A stretch of 64,000 bases of DNA from Pseudomonas oryzihabitans NBRC 102199 (GTDB taxonomy: Bacteria > Pseudomonadota > Gammaproteobacteria > Pseudomonadales > Pseudomonadaceae): the NCBI RefSeq assembly GCF_000730625.1, contig NZ_BBIT01000021.1, positions 1 through 64,000 on the forward strand, read 5' to 3'. The position numbers and the translations under genes are program-made. How positions within the stretch are numbered: position 1 is the first letter of the stretch; each line of letters opens with the position of its first letter. Under the pieces are notes generated by a model. The model was not told where the DNA came from and searched no databases. It saw only the letters and a list, made by a program, of their open reading frames with translations. This document shows positions 17,871 through 26,707 of the stretch, piece after piece.

Positions 17871-19019
17871 ATGAGTCTCGATATCTTCTGGTTCCTGCCG
17901 ACCCACGGCGATGGCCACTACCTGGGTACCGCCGAAGGCGCCCGCGCCGTCGACCACGGCTACCTGACCCAGGTCGCCCAGGCCGCCGATCGCCTGGGTT
18001 TCGGCGGGGTGCTGATCCCCACCGGTCGCAGTTGCGAGGATTCCTGGCTGGTGGCCGCCTCGCTGATCCCGGTCACCCAGAAACTCAAGTTCCTGGTGGC
18101 CCTGCGCCCGGGGATCATCTCGCCCACCGTGGCGGCGCGGCAGGCGGCCACCCTGGATCGCCTGTCCGGCGGCCGGGCGCTGTTCAACCTGGTCACCGGC
18201 GGCGATCCCGACGAGCTGGCCGGTGACGGCCTGCACCTGTCCCACAGCGAAAGATACGAAGCCTCGGTGGAATTCACCCGCATCTGGCGTCGCGTGCTGG
18301 AAGGCGAGACGGTGGACTACGACGGCAAGCACATCCAGGTGAAGGGCGCCAAGCTGCTCTATCCGCCGCTGCAGCAACCGCGCCCGCCGCTGTACTTTGG
18401 CGGCTCCTCCGATGCCGCCCAGGACCTGGCCGCCGAGCAGGTGGAGCTGTACCTGACCTGGGGCGAGCCCCTGGACGCGGTGCGCGAGAAGATCGAGGCG
18501 GTCAGGGCCAAGGCTGCCGCCCAGGGTCGCACGGTGCGCTTCGGCATCCGCCTGCACGTGATTGTCCGCGAGACCAACGAAGAGGCCTGGAAGGCCGCCG
18601 ACCGGCTCATCGCCAACCTGGACGATGCCACCATCGAAAAGGCCCAGGCCGCCTTCGCCCGCTTCGATTCGGTCGGCCAGCAGCGCATGGCCGCGCTGCA
18701 CGGGGGCCGCCGCGACAACCTGGAGATCGCCCCCAACCTCTGGGCCGGTGTCGGCCTGGTGCGGGGCGGCGCCGGGACCGCGCTGGTCGGCGACGGTCCC
18801 ACCGTGGCCGCGCGGGTCAAGGAATACGCCGCCCTGGGCATCGATACCTTCATCTTCTCCGGCTATCCGCACCTGGAAGAATCCTACCGGGTGGCCGAAC
18901 TGCTGTTCCCGCACCTGCCGGTCAAGCGGCCGACCCAGGTGGAGGGCGCCAACTACGTGAGTCCCTTCGGCGAGATGGTGGCCAACGACATCCTGCCGCA
19001 GAAAGCGGCGCAGAGCTGA
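17871..19019 (+). CDS. ssuD: FMNH2-dependent alkanesulfonate monooxygenase SsuD
   Basis: A 382-residue bacterial-luciferase-fold enzyme that cleaves alkanesulfonates to aldehyde and sulfite using FMNH2 from Ssu[18 protein letters not shown] at the N terminus, [18 protein letters not shown] and [11 protein letters not shown] match SsuD. It is 24 bases after ssuA, with GGAGAAAG as ribosome site. Confidence 0.96.
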   Translation: MSLDIFWFLPTHGDGHYLGTAEGARAVDHGYLTQVAQAADRLGFGGVLIPTGRSCEDSWLVAASLIPVTQKLKFLVALRPGIISPTVAARQAATLDRLSGGRALFNLVTGGDPDELAGDGLHLSHSERYEASVEFTRIWRRVLEGETVDYDGKHIQVKGAKLLYPPLQQPRPPLYFGGSSDAAQDLAAEQVELYLTWGEPLDAVREKIEAVRAKAAAQGRTVRFGIRLHVIVRETNEEAWKAADRLIANLDDATIEKAQAAFARFDSVGQQRMAALHGGRRDNLEIAPNLWAGVGLVRGGAGTALVGDGPTVAARVKEYAALGIDTFIFSGYPHLEESYRVAELLFPHLPVKRPTQVEGANYVSPFGEMVANDILPQKAAQS

Positions 19020-19029
19020 GGGGGCGGGC

Positions 19030-19818
19030 ATGAGCAGTACGACCGAACGTCAACTCCAGCGCCTGGCGCCCTGGGTGGTGCCGGTGGCCCTGATCGTCGC
19101 CTGGCAGCTGTCGGTGAGCAGCGGCCTGCTGTCCAGCCGCATCCTGCCGTCACCGGCGGCGGTGCTGGAAGCGGGCTGGAGCCTGGTCAAGAGCGGTGAG
19201 CTCTGGCAACACCTGGCCATCAGCGGCTGGCGTGCCGGTATCGGCTTCGCCATCGGTGGCAGCATCGGCCTGGCGCTGGGCTTCATCACCGGGCTGTCGA
19301 AATGGGGCGAGCGCCTGCTCGACAGCACCCTGCAGATGGTGCGCAACGTGCCGCACCTGGCGCTGATCCCGCTGGTGATCCTCTGGTTCGGCATCGACGA
19401 GTCGGCCAAGTTGTTCCTGGTGGCCCTGGGGGTGTTCTTCCCCATCTACCTCAACACCTACCACGGCATCCGCAACGTCGATCCGGCGCTGGTGGAGATG
19501 GCCCGCAGCTACGGCCTCTCCGGGGCGCGGCTGTTCTGGCACGTGGTACTGCCGGGCGCCTTGCCGGCCATCCTGGTGGGGGTGCGTTTCGCCCTCGGCC
19601 TGATGTGGCTGACGCTGATCGTCGCCGAGACCATTTCCGCCAGCTCCGGTATCGGCTACCTGGCGATGAACGCCCGGGAATTCCTGCAAACCGACATCGT
19701 GGTGCTGGCCATCCTGCTCTATGCCGTCCTCGGCAAGCTGGCGGATCTCGCCGCCCGCGGCCTGGAACGCGCCTGGCTGCGCTGGCACCCGGCCTATCAG
19801 AAGGGAGCCCACGCATGA
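19030..19818 (+). CDS. ssuC: aliphatic sulfonate ABC transporter permease SsuC
   Basis: A 262-residue inner-membrane permease with about six helices and the cytoplasmic EAA loop ([25 protein letters not shown], conserved G). It forms the channel with SsuB as ATPase. The stop overlaps the ssuB start (ATGA). Confidence 0.95.
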   Translation: MSSTTERQLQRLAPWVVPVALIVAWQLSVSSGLLSSRILPSPAAVLEAGWSLVKSGELWQHLAISGWRAGIGFAIGGSIGLALGFITGLSKWGERLLDSTLQMVRNVPHLALIPLVILWFGIDESAKLFLVALGVFFPIYLNTYHGIRNVDPALVEMARSYGLSGARLFWHVVLPGALPAILVGVRFALGLMWLTLIVAETISASSGIGYLAMNAREFLQTDIVVLAILLYAVLGKLADLAARGLERAWLRWHPAYQKGAHA

Positions 19819-20624
19819 CCAGTCTGCAAGCCGTTCCACCGCTGGCGCGGGGCATCGCCCTGAAGCTGCAACAGGTGGTCAAGACCTTTGGCGAGCGCAC
19901 CGTGCTCCATGGGATCGATCTGGAGATCCCGGCCGGCCAGTTCGTCGCCGTGGTGGGCCGCAGTGGCTGCGGCAAGAGCACCCTGCTGCGCCTGGTGGCC
20001 GGACTCGACCGCGCCAGTGGCGGCACCCTGCTGGGGCAGGACGAACCCCTGGCGGCGCACCGCGAAGACACCCGGCTGATGTTCCAGGACGCGCGCCTGC
20101 TGCCCTGGAAACGCATCATCGACAACGTCGGCCTGGGTCTCAGGGGCGACTGGAAGCCCAAGGCGCTGGAAGCCCTGGCAGCGGTCGGCCTGGCCGATCG
20201 CGCCCAGGAATGGCCCTCGGCGCTGTCCGGCGGCCAGAAGCAGCGCGTAGCCCTGGCCCGCGCCCTGATCCACCAGCCGCGCCTGCTGCTGCTCGACGAG
20301 CCGCTGGGCGCCCTGGATGCCCTGACCCGCATCGAGATGCAGCAACTCATCGAAGGCCTCTGGCAGCGCCACGGCTTCACCGTGCTGCTGGTGACCCACG
20401 ACGTGGGCGAGGCGGTGGCCCTGGCCGACCGCGTGGTGCTCATCGAAGACGGCCATGTCGGCCTGGATCTCGACGTCAACCTGGCGCGCCCCCGGGCCGC
20501 CGGCGATGCCCAGCTGGCCCGCCTGGAAGCCGAGGTACTGGCCCGGGTGCTGCAGCAGCCGCTCAATCCCGATCTACCCGAAATCGTGCAACCCCTGCCC
20601 ACGCAACTGCGCTGGGCCTACTGA
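19815..20624 (+). CDS. ssuB: aliphatic sulfonate ABC transporter ATPase SsuB
   Basis: A 269-residue ABC ATPase: Walker [11 protein letters not shown]-loop FQDARLLPW, signature LSGGQKQR, Walker [13 protein letters not shown] and switch His in LVTHDVGEA. Start at ATG 19815, 4-base overlap with ssuC; a much longer open frame upstream is the out-of-frame shadow of ssuC. Confidence 0.95.
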   Translation: MTSLQAVPPLARGIALKLQQVVKTFGERTVLHGIDLEIPAGQFVAVVGRSGCGKSTLLRLVAGLDRASGGTLLGQDEPLAAHREDTRLMFQDARLLPWKRIIDNVGLGLRGDWKPKALEALAAVGLADRAQEWPSALSGGQKQRVALARALIHQPRLLLLDEPLGALDALTRIEMQQLIEGLWQRHGFTVLLVTHDVGEAVALADRVVLIEDGHVGLDLDVNLARPRAAGDAQLARLEAEVLARVLQQPLNPDLPEIVQPLPTQLRWAY

Positions 20625-20647
20625 TCGTTCATCCGAGGAGTTCTGCC

Positions 20648-20863
20648 ATGACCATCAAGGCCATCAATGTTCGCAACCAGTTCAAGGGCACCATCAAGGA
20701 AATCATCGAGGGCTCGGTGCTCTCCGAGATCGACGTCCAGACCGCCGCCGGCATCGTCACCTCCGTCATCACCACCCGCTCGGTCAAGGAGCTGGAACTC
20801 CAGGTGGGCAGCGAGGTGATCGCCTTCGTCAAATCCACCGAGGTGTCCATCGCCAAGCTGTGA
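20648..20863 (+). CDS. ssuF: molybdopterin-binding-type TOBE protein SsuF
   Basis: A 71-residue single TOBE/Mop domain (INVRNQFKGTIKEIIEG, VTSVITTRSVKELELQVG), as in small molybdate/pterin-binding proteins. SsuF is the last gene of the Pseudomonas ssu operon and is needed there for growth on sulfonates, though its exact role is not settled. GAGGAG lies before ATG 20648. Confidence 0.93.
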   Translation: MTIKAINVRNQFKGTIKEIIEGSVLSEIDVQTAAGIVTSVITTRSVKELELQVGSEVIAFVKSTEVSIAKL

Positions 20864-20883
20864 GGCGGCCCTGCTGGTGAGGA

Positions 20884-20907
20884 AACCCGCCCGGTGGCGG
20901 GTTTTTT
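20884..20907 (+). terminator. intrinsic terminator of the ssu operon
   Basis: ACCCGCC (20885-20891), CGGT loop, GGCGGGT (20896-20902), then T6. It separates ssuF from gspK, whose start is only about 90 bases downstream. Confidence 0.92.
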
Positions 20908-20996
20908 GTTTGGGCCTGGTGTTGGGTATCCGCGTCACTGCCACGATTCTGCAACCTGGGTCGGTTCCAATGCCGCTTTTGCCTGGAGGAATGCGG

Positions 20997-22016
20997 GTGC
21001 GGCGACAAAGGGGCGTGGCCCTGCTCATGGCGCTCTGGGCGCTGGCCCTGGTGGCGGCCTTGTTGCCGGTGCTGCTGGCCGAAGGGCGGGCCGAACTGCA
21101 GCGGGCGCGGTTGCTGGAGCACGAGACCCTGGCGCGGGCGCTGGCGGCGGGCGCCGAGCAGGTGGTCACCCAGGGCCTGATACAGGCCGGGGCCCGCCAG
21201 CGTCCCGAGTTCTGGCAGAGCCTGAGGGGGGAGGTGCTGGCCTATGAGGTGGAGGGGGCCCAGGTCCGTGCCCAGCTGCGCGATCTGCACGGCTGCTTCA
21301 ACGTCAACGCCCTGGCCGGCCCGGAGCGGGACCTGGCGTTGCGGCAGCTGAAGCAGCTGCTGGCGCAGCGTCCGGGCGGCCTGGGCGAGCCCGGACTGAC
21401 GGCTGCGGCCTTTGCCGAGCGCCTCGCCGACTGGGTAGATGCCGACGGCGAGACCCGTGAATTCGGTCTGGAGAGTGCCGAGGCCCTGCGGCTGGCGCCG
21501 CCGCTGCTGGTGCCCAATCTGCCGCTGGCCGAGATCGGCGAACTGGATCGGCTGGAGCCGGCGCGCCCTGGTCGGCATCTGCACCTGCGTGAACTCTGTG
21601 CCCTGCCGGAAACCTCCGGCTGGCGCCTCAATGCCAATGCCCTGGGGCTGGGTCAGCTGGCGCTGCTGGAGGCGCTGTTTCTCGATGAGGTGCCGCGCGA
21701 GACGCTGCAACTGCTGATCACCGCGCGGCCCGCCCAGGGCTATGCCACGGTCGAGAGCCTGCGCGAAGCGCTGCCGGGGGTGGGGGAGGAGACCTTCAGC
21801 CTGCTGACCCAGCGGCTGATCCTCAACAGCGGCGACTTCCTGCTCGGGGTCGAGGTGAGTCGCGACGGCCAGGTCTTTCGCCAGGTGCGGCAGCTGGCGG
21901 CCCAGGGCGTGAGTCGCTGGGCTGCCGCGGTGCCGGCGCAACGGGTGCGCTGGCTGGCGACACGGGACACCACGCTGTGGGTACCGGGGCCGGGTGGCGC
22001 GGAGGTGTTGCAGTAG
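20997..22016 (+). CDS. gspK: type II secretion minor pseudopilin GspK (displaced from the gsp operon)
   Basis: About 339 residues. I choose GTG 20997 because GGAGGA (20985-20990) is 6 bases upstream; ATG 20991 and ATG 20970 in the same frame are alternatives. The prepilin site is RRQRG^VALLMALWALALVAALLP, with no Glu at +5, as expected for GspK. The large periplasmic domain has FNVNAL, ERLADWVDADGE and YATVESLREALPGVGEE, family hallmarks including the helix-rich SAM-like part. GspK caps the GspIJK pseudopilus tip. It is the only core gsp gene missing between gspJ and gspL 12 kb to the right, so it very likely completes that system. Confidence 0.9.
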   Translation: MRRQRGVALLMALWALALVAALLPVLLAEGRAELQRARLLEHETLARALAAGAEQVVTQGLIQAGARQRPEFWQSLRGEVLAYEVEGAQVRAQLRDLHGCFNVNALAGPERDLALRQLKQLLAQRPGGLGEPGLTAAAFAERLADWVDADGETREFGLESAEALRLAPPLLVPNLPLAEIGELDRLEPARPGRHLHLRELCALPETSGWRLNANALGLGQLALLEALFLDEVPRETLQLLITARPAQGYATVESLREALPGVGEETFSLLTQRLILNSGDFLLGVEVSRDGQVFRQVRQLAAQGVSRWAAAVPAQRVRWLATRDTTLWVPGPGGAEVLQ

Positions 22017-22030
22017 CCTTGCGGTCCGGG

Positions 22031-22697
22031 CCGTAGCGTGGAAAACGGCGCAGCCTTTTCCACAGGTGACTCCGTAGCGCGGGGCATGCCCTCACCCCAG
22101 CCCTCTCCCAGAGGGAGAGGGGGCTGTCGGAGCAGGCGAGCCGCTTTATCAATGCCAGAGCCGTAGCGTGGAAAACGGCACAGCCTTTTCCACAGGTGAC
22201 TCCGTTGCGCGTGGCCTGCCCTCACCCCAACCCTCTCCCAGGGGGAGAGGGGGTTGTCGGAGCAGGCGATTCGCTCCATCAACGCTTGAACCGTAGCGTG
22301 GAAAACGGCGCAGCCTTTTCCACAGGCGACTCTGTAGCGCGGGGCATGCCCTCACCCCAGCCCTCTCCCAGGGGGAGAGGGGGTTGTCGGAGCAGGCGAT
22401 CCGATCCATCAACGACGGAGCCGTAGCGTGGAAAACGGTGCAGCCTTTTCCACAGGTAGCTCCGATGCGCGGGGCATGCCCTCACCCCAACCCTATCCCA
22501 GGGGGAGAGGGGGCTGTCGGAGCAGGCGAGCCGCTCCATCAAAGCCAGAGCCGTAGCGTGGAAAACGGCGCAGCCTTTTCCACAGGTGGCTCCGATGCGC
22601 GGGGCATGCCCTCACCCCAACCCTCTCCCAGGGGGAGAGGGGGCTGTCGGAGCAGGTGATCCGCTCCATCAACGCCAGAGCCGTAGCGTAGAAAACG
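22031..22697. repeat. five tandem 130-bp repeats with REP-like hairpins
   Basis: Copies begin with CCGTAGCGTGGAAAACGG at 22031, 22161, 22291, 22421 and 22551, an exact 130-bp period, and a sixth truncated copy starts at 22681. Every unit holds two inverted repeats: GTGGAAAA...TTTTCCAC, and CCCTCTCCC...GGGAGAGGG preceded by CCCTCACCCCA(A/G). Copies differ at scattered bases only. The second hairpin also occurs inverted at 50171-50202. The block fills the gap between convergent gspK and phoX. I see no gene in it; short open frames repeat with the array. Confidence 0.95.
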
Positions 22698-22746
22698 CTG
22701 CGCGGCTCCCTGCTCGACGGGAAGGATCTCAAAGCCGCCGGAAGGC

Positions 22747-22783
22747 AAAAGGCTCCCGCGGTCGTCGCCAACCGGGGGAGCCT
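22747..22783 (-). terminator. terminator of phoX
   Basis: AGGCTCCC and GGGAGCCT arms (22776-22783 and 22750-22757 read on the minus strand) with a loop of 18 bases, followed on the minus strand by TTTT. Positioned 18 bases past the phoX stop. Confidence 0.6.
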
Positions 22784-22800
22784 GGCTCTCGCCGACGCGA

Positions 22801-24837
22801 TCAGACGCCGATGGGGCCGCCGTCGAGCTTCTGGATCACCACTGTGGAGGCGCGGGGACGCACCTTGGTGCCGGCCGGGGTGGCGTCGGTGGCGACTTCG
22901 CTGAACGGCCAGTTGTCCGGGTGCTGGACGTTGATGAACATGGTCGTCAGGTCCGGGGTCCAGGTGATGCCGGTGATCTCGCAGCCATTGGGTCCGACCA
23001 GGAAGCGGCGCAGCGCGGTCTGGTTGGTGGCGGAAATGGCGACCTGCTTGCCGCTGCCATCCACAACCTGGGCCGGAATGACCGCCAGCAACTGGTCGTT
23101 GGTGTACTCGGCCACGGCGTTGTCGCTGTTGTCGGTCTCGATCCAGAGGATGCCGCGGCTGTCGAAGGCCAGGCCGTCGGGGCTGGCGAACTGGTTGAGT
23201 TCGGTCAGGCCTGAGCGATTGATATCTGGGGCCGCACCGGCGTCCGAGCCGAAGACGAAGATGTCCCAGGTAAAGTCGGTCTGGTTACTGTTGTCCTTCC
23301 AGCGCACGATGTGGCCGTTGACGTTGGGCACCCGCGGGTTGGCGGCATTGGCCGAGGTGCGTGCCGAGTTGTTGGTGAGGGTGACGTAGACCTCGCCGGT
23401 GAAGGGGTTGACCGTGGTCCACTCCGGGCGGTCCATCGGGGTCGCGCCCACGGCGTCGGCGGCGCCGCGGGTGTTGAGGATGATGCCGGCCAGGTCGCCG
23501 TAGAGGGCGCCCAGGGTACGGCCATCCTTGGTCGGCGCATTGACCGTCAGCGGCAGCCACTTGCCGTTGCCGCCGTCATCGAAGCGGGCGACGTAGAGGG
23601 TGCCGTTGTCCAGGTACTTGGCGCCGATGGCCAGGCGATTGGCCGAGTTGGCGTCGGCCGGATCCCAGGCGGCGGCGGAAACGAACTTGTAGATGTATTC
23701 GTTGCGCGAGTCGTCGCCCATGTAGAACGCCAGCGGCTGGCCGGCGACCGGAATACCGTAGGCCGAGCCCTCGTGGCGGAAGCGACCCATGGCGGTGCGC
23801 TTGGTGGCCGGCGCGGCGCTGTTGTAGGGGTCGATCTCGACGATGTAGCCGTAGCCGCTGGCTTCGTTGCGGAAGTCCTGGGTCGCGCTGGCGCCGGTGG
23901 GGGTCAGGTCGAAGCGGCGGAATTCGTTGTCCACCTCGCTGGCGTCACCCGCCGGCGTCTCCCAGCCGTAGTTGCTCTTGTTGGTGATGCCGATGCGCTT
24001 CTGGTCGACCGGCAGGGTGCCCTTGTTGACGAAGATGCCCGGCCAGTTCTCCTCGCAGGTGAGGTAGGTGCCCCAGGGGGTGAAGCCGTTGCCGCAGTTG
24101 TTGTTGGTGCCGCGGGTGCGGGTGCCGTCGGGGGAGTAGGGGGTGACCAGATTGGCGTTGCCGCGCAGCGGACCGGCGATTTCCATGGGCGTGGCGCTGG
24201 TGAAGCGGCGATTCAGCGCGTCGTTGGTGACCACCTGCCAGATGCCGTTGACCTTGCGGATGCGGATCACCGCCGCGCCATGGGCATTGATCTCCTTGCG
24301 CACTTCCTCGGCCGGACGCTTGCCGTTGGTGGTGGTCGGGCCGTTGGGGTGCAGCACCTTCTGGTCGATGTATTCGTAGTTGATGGCCAGCAGGCCGTCG
24401 CTGCTGGAGTTGTTCAGCGGGAAGAAGTGCATGCCGTCGTGGTGCATGCCGGCGGCATTGGCCTGGTCGGTGGAGGTGTTGCTGCCGTCGCTGCGCCAGG
24501 CGTTGGCCAGGTTGTTCAGCGGGGTGCCCCAGGGCGCCAGGGTGCGGGCGCTGTAGCCAGAGGCCAGGACGATGGCGTCGAGTCGGGCGCCGCGGATGGA
24601 TTCGAAGCCAAGCTTGAGCTGCGGCGCCGGGGCCGGCTGGCTGGGGGCCGGATCGTCGTGCGAGCCGCCACCGCCGTCGAAGCAGGCGGTCAGGCCACCG
24701 CCGGCGATCATGGCGATGGCGGCACCCAGACCGCCCTTCATGACACTGCGGCGCGACAGATAACGGTCGACGACGGCATCCAGCGGTTCGTTGCCGCTTT
24801 CGTTGCGGTTACGGTCGTCGCTCGTGAAAGTGCTCAT
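22801..24837 (-). CDS. phoX: PhoX-family (DUF839) alkaline phosphatase, Tat-exported
   Basis: A 678-residue Ca/Fe-dependent phosphatase of the PhoX type. The Tat signal is seen as SRRSVMKGGLG (R29-R30) followed by a hydrophobic stretch; LTAC (C52) resembles a lipobox, so lipidation is possible. Diagnostic segments are LGFESIRGARLDAI, NCGNGFTPWGTYLTCEENW, YGYIVEIDPY, RFRHEGSAYG, YMGDDSRNEYIYKFV and FASPDGLAFDSRGILWIETD. Start: ATG 24837, AAGGA about 10 bases upstream; a TTG two codons earlier is the alternative. It diverges from the gsp operon with PhoB-like boxes between. It is a natural candidate cargo for that secretion system. Confidence 0.93.
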   Translation of the reverse strand: MSTFTSDDRNRNESGNEPLDAVVDRYLSRRSVMKGGLGAAIAMIAGGGLTACFDGGGGSHDDPAPSQPAPAPQLKLGFESIRGARLDAIVLASGYSARTLAPWGTPLNNLANAWRSDGSNTSTDQANAAGMHHDGMHFFPLNNSSSDGLLAINYEYIDQKVLHPNGPTTTNGKRPAEEVRKEINAHGAAVIRIRKVNGIWQVVTNDALNRRFTSATPMEIAGPLRGNANLVTPYSPDGTRTRGTNNNCGNGFTPWGTYLTCEENWPGIFVNKGTLPVDQKRIGITNKSNYGWETPAGDASEVDNEFRRFDLTPTGASATQDFRNEASGYGYIVEIDPYNSAAPATKRTAMGRFRHEGSAYGIPVAGQPLAFYMGDDSRNEYIYKFVSAAAWDPADANSANRLAIGAKYLDNGTLYVARFDDGGNGKWLPLTVNAPTKDGRTLGALYGDLAGIILNTRGAADAVGATPMDRPEWTTVNPFTGEVYVTLTNNSARTSANAANPRVPNVNGHIVRWKDNSNQTDFTWDIFVFGSDAGAAPDINRSGLTELNQFASPDGLAFDSRGILWIETDNSDNAVAEYTNDQLLAVIPAQVVDGSGKQVAISATNQTALRRFLVGPNGCEITGITWTPDLTTMFINVQHPDNWPFSEVATDATPAGTKVRPRASTVVIQKLDGGPIGV

Positions 24838-24900
24838 GCGCAAAGCTTCCTTGGTTGATCACGGGAGCCGGCGACTTTAGGAAGCCTCTGTGATGGTCTG

Positions 24901-24918
24901 GTGACTGAAAGGTTACAG
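24901..24918 (-). promoter_or_regulatory. PhoB-box-like repeat facing phoX
   Basis: On the minus strand: CTGTAAC-CTTT-CAGTCAC, two 7-mers with an 11-base period, 5 of 7 matches each to CTGTCAT. It is about 65 bases before the phoX start. I do not see a good -10 at the ideal distance. Confidence 0.5.
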
Positions 24919-24941
24919 CCGGTCATTTCCCGGCAGTCGCG

Positions 24942-25001
24942 CTGTAACAGTTTGTAACCTGCTGTTTTGTCATGAATTTGTAGCTTTTCGCCGCCTAGGA
25001 T
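24942..25001 (+). promoter_or_regulatory. PhoB-box-like repeats and -10 for the gsp operon
   Basis: TTGTCAT-GAAT-TTGTAGC at 24967-24984 has the 11-base period of a PhoB box (6/7 and 4/7 matches to CTGTCAT) and is followed 11 bases later by TAGGAT (24996-25001), the spacing of Pho promoters that lack a -35. A further pair, CTGTAAC-AGT-TTGTAAC, lies at 24942-24958. Together they suggest phosphate control of the pseudo-SoxB/gsp operon. Confidence 0.55.
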
Positions 25002-25036
25002 GCCGCCCTCATTTAAGCGCGCAAGGCAGACATCGG

Positions 25037-26707
25037 ATGGGCAACTGGGCACGACGCCAGGTCTTGGGTTGGCTCGCGGCGGGCGCCACGGCACCCCTGC
25101 TGGGTGGCTGTGCCCGGGGTTTTTCCGCCAGTCCGGCGGACACCGATCTGCAGCTGCTCTATGTCGCCGACACCCTGGATGCCCGCGAACCCGGCTGGCC
25201 GGTGGTGCCGCGGGTGCGGCTCGGGCCGGCCGGGCGGATCGGCGCCGCGCCCTGGCGTACCGGCGCCGACGCGGCTCGTCTCGCTCCCGCGCTGGCACCG
25301 CTGCTGGATGCCGGGCGTGGCGACGGCCAGCGCTATGGTGGCTATGCCGCCCTGGCCTGCCAGCTGACCCAGTTGCGCACCCGCCAGGGCGCGATCCGTA
25401 GCCTGACCCTGGAAAACGGCCAAAGCTGGAACGGCAGCGGCCTGACCCAGCTGACCCGCGGCGAGGCCGGGGTCGAGGGCAGCCAGTTGCTGGGCAGCGA
25501 GGTCCGTGTCAGCAGCGACGAGCGCCTGCTCTGGCCCGAGCGCAGCGCCGCCCTCTATCGCCGCTATGGTCGCCCGGTGCTGGGCGCCACCCTTACCGAA
25601 GACCAGCGCACCGCCCTGGGCGTCGCCCCCTTCGCCCTGATCGAGCGCGACGGGGTGCGCATCGCCCTGGTCGGCGTGACCGATCCCTATGCCAGCGACC
25701 AGCAGGCGCCGCTGGCCGACTGGTATGCCCGACTGCGCCCGGTGCTGGCCGAGGCCCGGGGCAAGGCCGATCTGCTGGTGGTGCTGGCCGATGTCGGCAG
25801 CGGGCCGGGCCTGTGGCTGGCCGAGCGGCTGGAGGAAGCGGACCTGCTGCTCTGCGCCCGCGGCCAGGATCTCTGGCCGGAACTGATCCCGGTGATGCGC
25901 GGCAGCGGGCGTCCGCTGCCGGTGTGCCTGCCGGGCTGCCGCGGCGTCGGTATCTTCGAGATCCGCTGCCGGGGCGGTCGCGACGGCTGGCGCCTGGACG
26001 CCGTCTTCCATCCGGTGCAGGCCGAGCGCGTCTCGGATCGAGCCCTGCTGGAACATTATCAGCGGCAACTGGCGCGGGCCCGGGCGCCCCATGCCGGCTG
26101 GCTCGACCAGCGCCTGGCACGGGCGCCGGTGGACCTCTGGCGCCGCGACCTGCTCGGCGGCAGCTGGGATGCCCTGATCGCCGCGGCCCTGGGCGGTGGC
26201 GATGCGCAGCCGGTGCTGCTGCCAGGGCTCAGATATGACCTGCCCCTGCGGCGGGGCGACTGGATCACCCGCGAGCACCTGATCGCCCTCTGTGGCGGCC
26301 ACGAGGCCACGGTGCTGGATCTGCCCACCTCGGCGGACGGCCTGCGCACGCTTCTGGAAGAGGCCGCCGACAACCGCTTCGGCGAACCCCTGCTGCTGGA
26401 CAACAGCCAGGATCTGCCGCGGCTGCTGGGCGTTCAGTGGACCTGCCGCTACGGCGCGCCGCGCGGCCAGCGCATCGGACCGCTGCAGGCACCCCTGGGC
26501 GCCTCCTTTACCTGTCGCACCTTTGCCCTGGGGCGTGAACTCGGCACCGGCGAGGCGCTGTGGCAGCGCCTCGAAGCCTATCTGCGCGCCCGGCCCGCCG
26601 ACTGGGGCCTGGTACCCCTGGCGCCGCCACGCCTGGAGTTCGTCGAGGGTCATCCGGGCTGGCATCCGCTGGCTGCCTTGCGCCGCCGTCTGGAGTCGCT
26701 GGCCTGA
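25037..26707 (+). CDS. degenerate SoxB/5'-nucleotidase-like lipoprotein leading the gsp operon
   Basis: A 556-residue exported protein: WARRQVLGWL (possible Tat signal) and lipobox LLGGC (C25). The layout follows SoxB of the 5'-nucleotidase family. YVADTLDAREP (42-52) matches the metal-binding DxH start, RYGGYAAL matches the next helix, LENGQSW matches GDTW, and SSDERL matches the NHE region. The C-terminal part has GLRYDLPLRRGDWITREHL, LLEEAADNRFGEP and QWTCRYG as in SoxB. The metal ligands are replaced: DTH to DTL, GDTW to NGQSW, HN to DVG and GGHTHD to CARGQD. It therefore looks non-catalytic. Its stop overlaps the gspC start (TGATG), so it is part of the secretion operon. Function unknown. 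Confidence 0.8.
   Translation: MGNWARRQVLGWLAAGATAPLLGGCARGFSASPADTDLQLLYVADTLDAREPGWPVVPRVRLGPAGRIGAAPWRTGADAARLAPALAPLLDAGRGDGQRYGGYAALACQLTQLRTRQGAIRSLTLENGQSWNGSGLTQLTRGEAGVEGSQLLGSEVRVSSDERLLWPERSAALYRRYGRPVLGATLTEDQRTALGVAPFALIERDGVRIALVGVTDPYASDQQAPLADWYARLRPVLAEARGKADLLVVLADVGSGPGLWLAERLEEADLLLCARGQDLWPELIPVMRGSGRPLPVCLPGCRGVGIFEIRCRGGRDGWRLDAVFHPVQAERVSDRALLEHYQRQLARARAPHAGWLDQRLARAPVDLWRRDLLGGSWDALIAAALGGGDAQPVLLPGLRYDLPLRRGDWITREHLIALCGGHEATVLDLPTSADGLRTLLEEAADNRFGEPLLLDNSQDLPRLLGVQWTCRYGAPRGQRIGPLQAPLGASFTCRTFALGRELGTGEALWQRLEAYLRARPADWGLVPLAPPRLEFVEGHPGWHPLAALRRRLESLA

Noticed and set aside
22031-22697. CRISPR array
   Set aside because: The 130-bp units are contiguous near-identical repeats with no unique spacers, and no cas genes are present.
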